Under the pieces are notes generated by a model. That model had not been told where the DNA came from and ran no database searches. It saw nothing but the letters and a program-made list of their open reading frames with translations. Shown piece after piece: positions 7,217 through 7,386 of a stretch of DNA of 7,386 nt (position 1 is the stretch's first letter; every line of letters starts with the position of its first letter). The stretch lies in the NCBI GenBank assembly GCA_011524575.1, contig WTKB01000357.1, forward strand, positions 1-7,386, written 5' to 3'. Both the position numbers and the translations under genes were made by a program. The DNA comes from Aquimarina sp. Lineage in GTDB: Bacteria; Bacteroidota; Bacteroidia; Flavobacteriales; Flavobacteriaceae.

Positions 7217-7386
7217 TTTTTTTAGAGTAAAATAGAAACAAGTTCCTTTATCAACTTCTGATTCTAACCAAATTCTCCCTTGATAATGACCTACAATTTT
7301 CTTAACAATTGAAAGACCTAAACCTGTAGTTTTATCCTTACTATTTAAAGACTGAAAGGCTTTAAATATTCGATCAAAATTTTCTT
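7214..7386 (-). CDS. Sensor histidine kinase, C-terminal end of ATPase domain (5' end outside window)
   Basis: The minus-strand frame is open from the window edge to the TAA at 7216-7214, giving 56 visible residues. They match the end of a HATPase_c domain: 'FDRIFKAFQSL' (F box), the G2 box 'TTGLGLSIVKKIV' with Gly21 and Gly23, then 'GHYQGRIWLESEVDKGTCFYFTL', the usual final beta strands, ending 'KK'. This is the ATP-binding part of a two-component sensor kinase, or of a hybrid kinase that ends here. Its sensor domain, phospho-acceptor histidine and partner regulator are not in view. It is convergent with the GT2 gene; whether it controls the glycan genes cannot be judged. Confidence 0.88.
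   Translation of the reverse strand, partial: ENFDRIFKAFQSLNSKDKTTGLGLSIVKKIVGHYQGRIWLESEVDKGTCFYFTLKK

Overview
The window is AT-rich and reads like a chromosomal segment from a member of the Bacteroidota, most likely the Flavobacteriia. The grounds are the low GC, the lack of clear Shine-Dalgarno sites before well-defined starts, and a secreted protein whose signal peptide ends in the Ser-Gln junction common in this phylum. This placement is inference; there is no rRNA or marker gene to fix it.

Layout: (1) 1-392 (+) is the 3' end of a GT4-type glycosyltransferase gene. (2) 373-6174 (-) is a tight three-gene operon, read from right to left. It encodes a 1030-residue polytopic membrane protein that looks like a GT-C/PTPS-related glycosyltransferase with a large extracytoplasmic tail; a 404-residue secreted protein made of Ig-like beta domains; and a 501-residue membrane-anchored GH5-like (clan GH-A) glycoside hydrolase. 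Its genes overlap by 1 bp and 11 bp, so they are probably co-transcribed and translationally coupled. (3) 6175-6333 is a 159-bp divergent promoter region with three short inverted repeats. (4) 6334-7122 (+) is a GT2 glycosyltransferase of the polyprenyl-phosphate glucosyltransferase (Alg5-like) type, followed by a hairpin terminator. (5) 7214-7386 (-) is the C-terminal end of a sensor histidine kinase gene.

Working model (inference): the GT2 enzyme charges a polyprenyl phosphate with a sugar at the cytoplasmic face. The GT-C-like protein then uses such a lipid-linked sugar outside the membrane. The Ig-like protein and the anchored hydrolase act in the same extracytoplasmic space to scaffold, trim or release the product, much as PslG-type hydrolases do in exopolysaccharide systems. 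I recognise no named system with this exact gene set, so it is a candidate undescribed surface-glycan or exopolysaccharide module. The catalytic residues of the hydrolase and of the GT2 enzyme appear intact, and no gene is frameshifted. I see no tRNA, rRNA, CRISPR array or mobile element.
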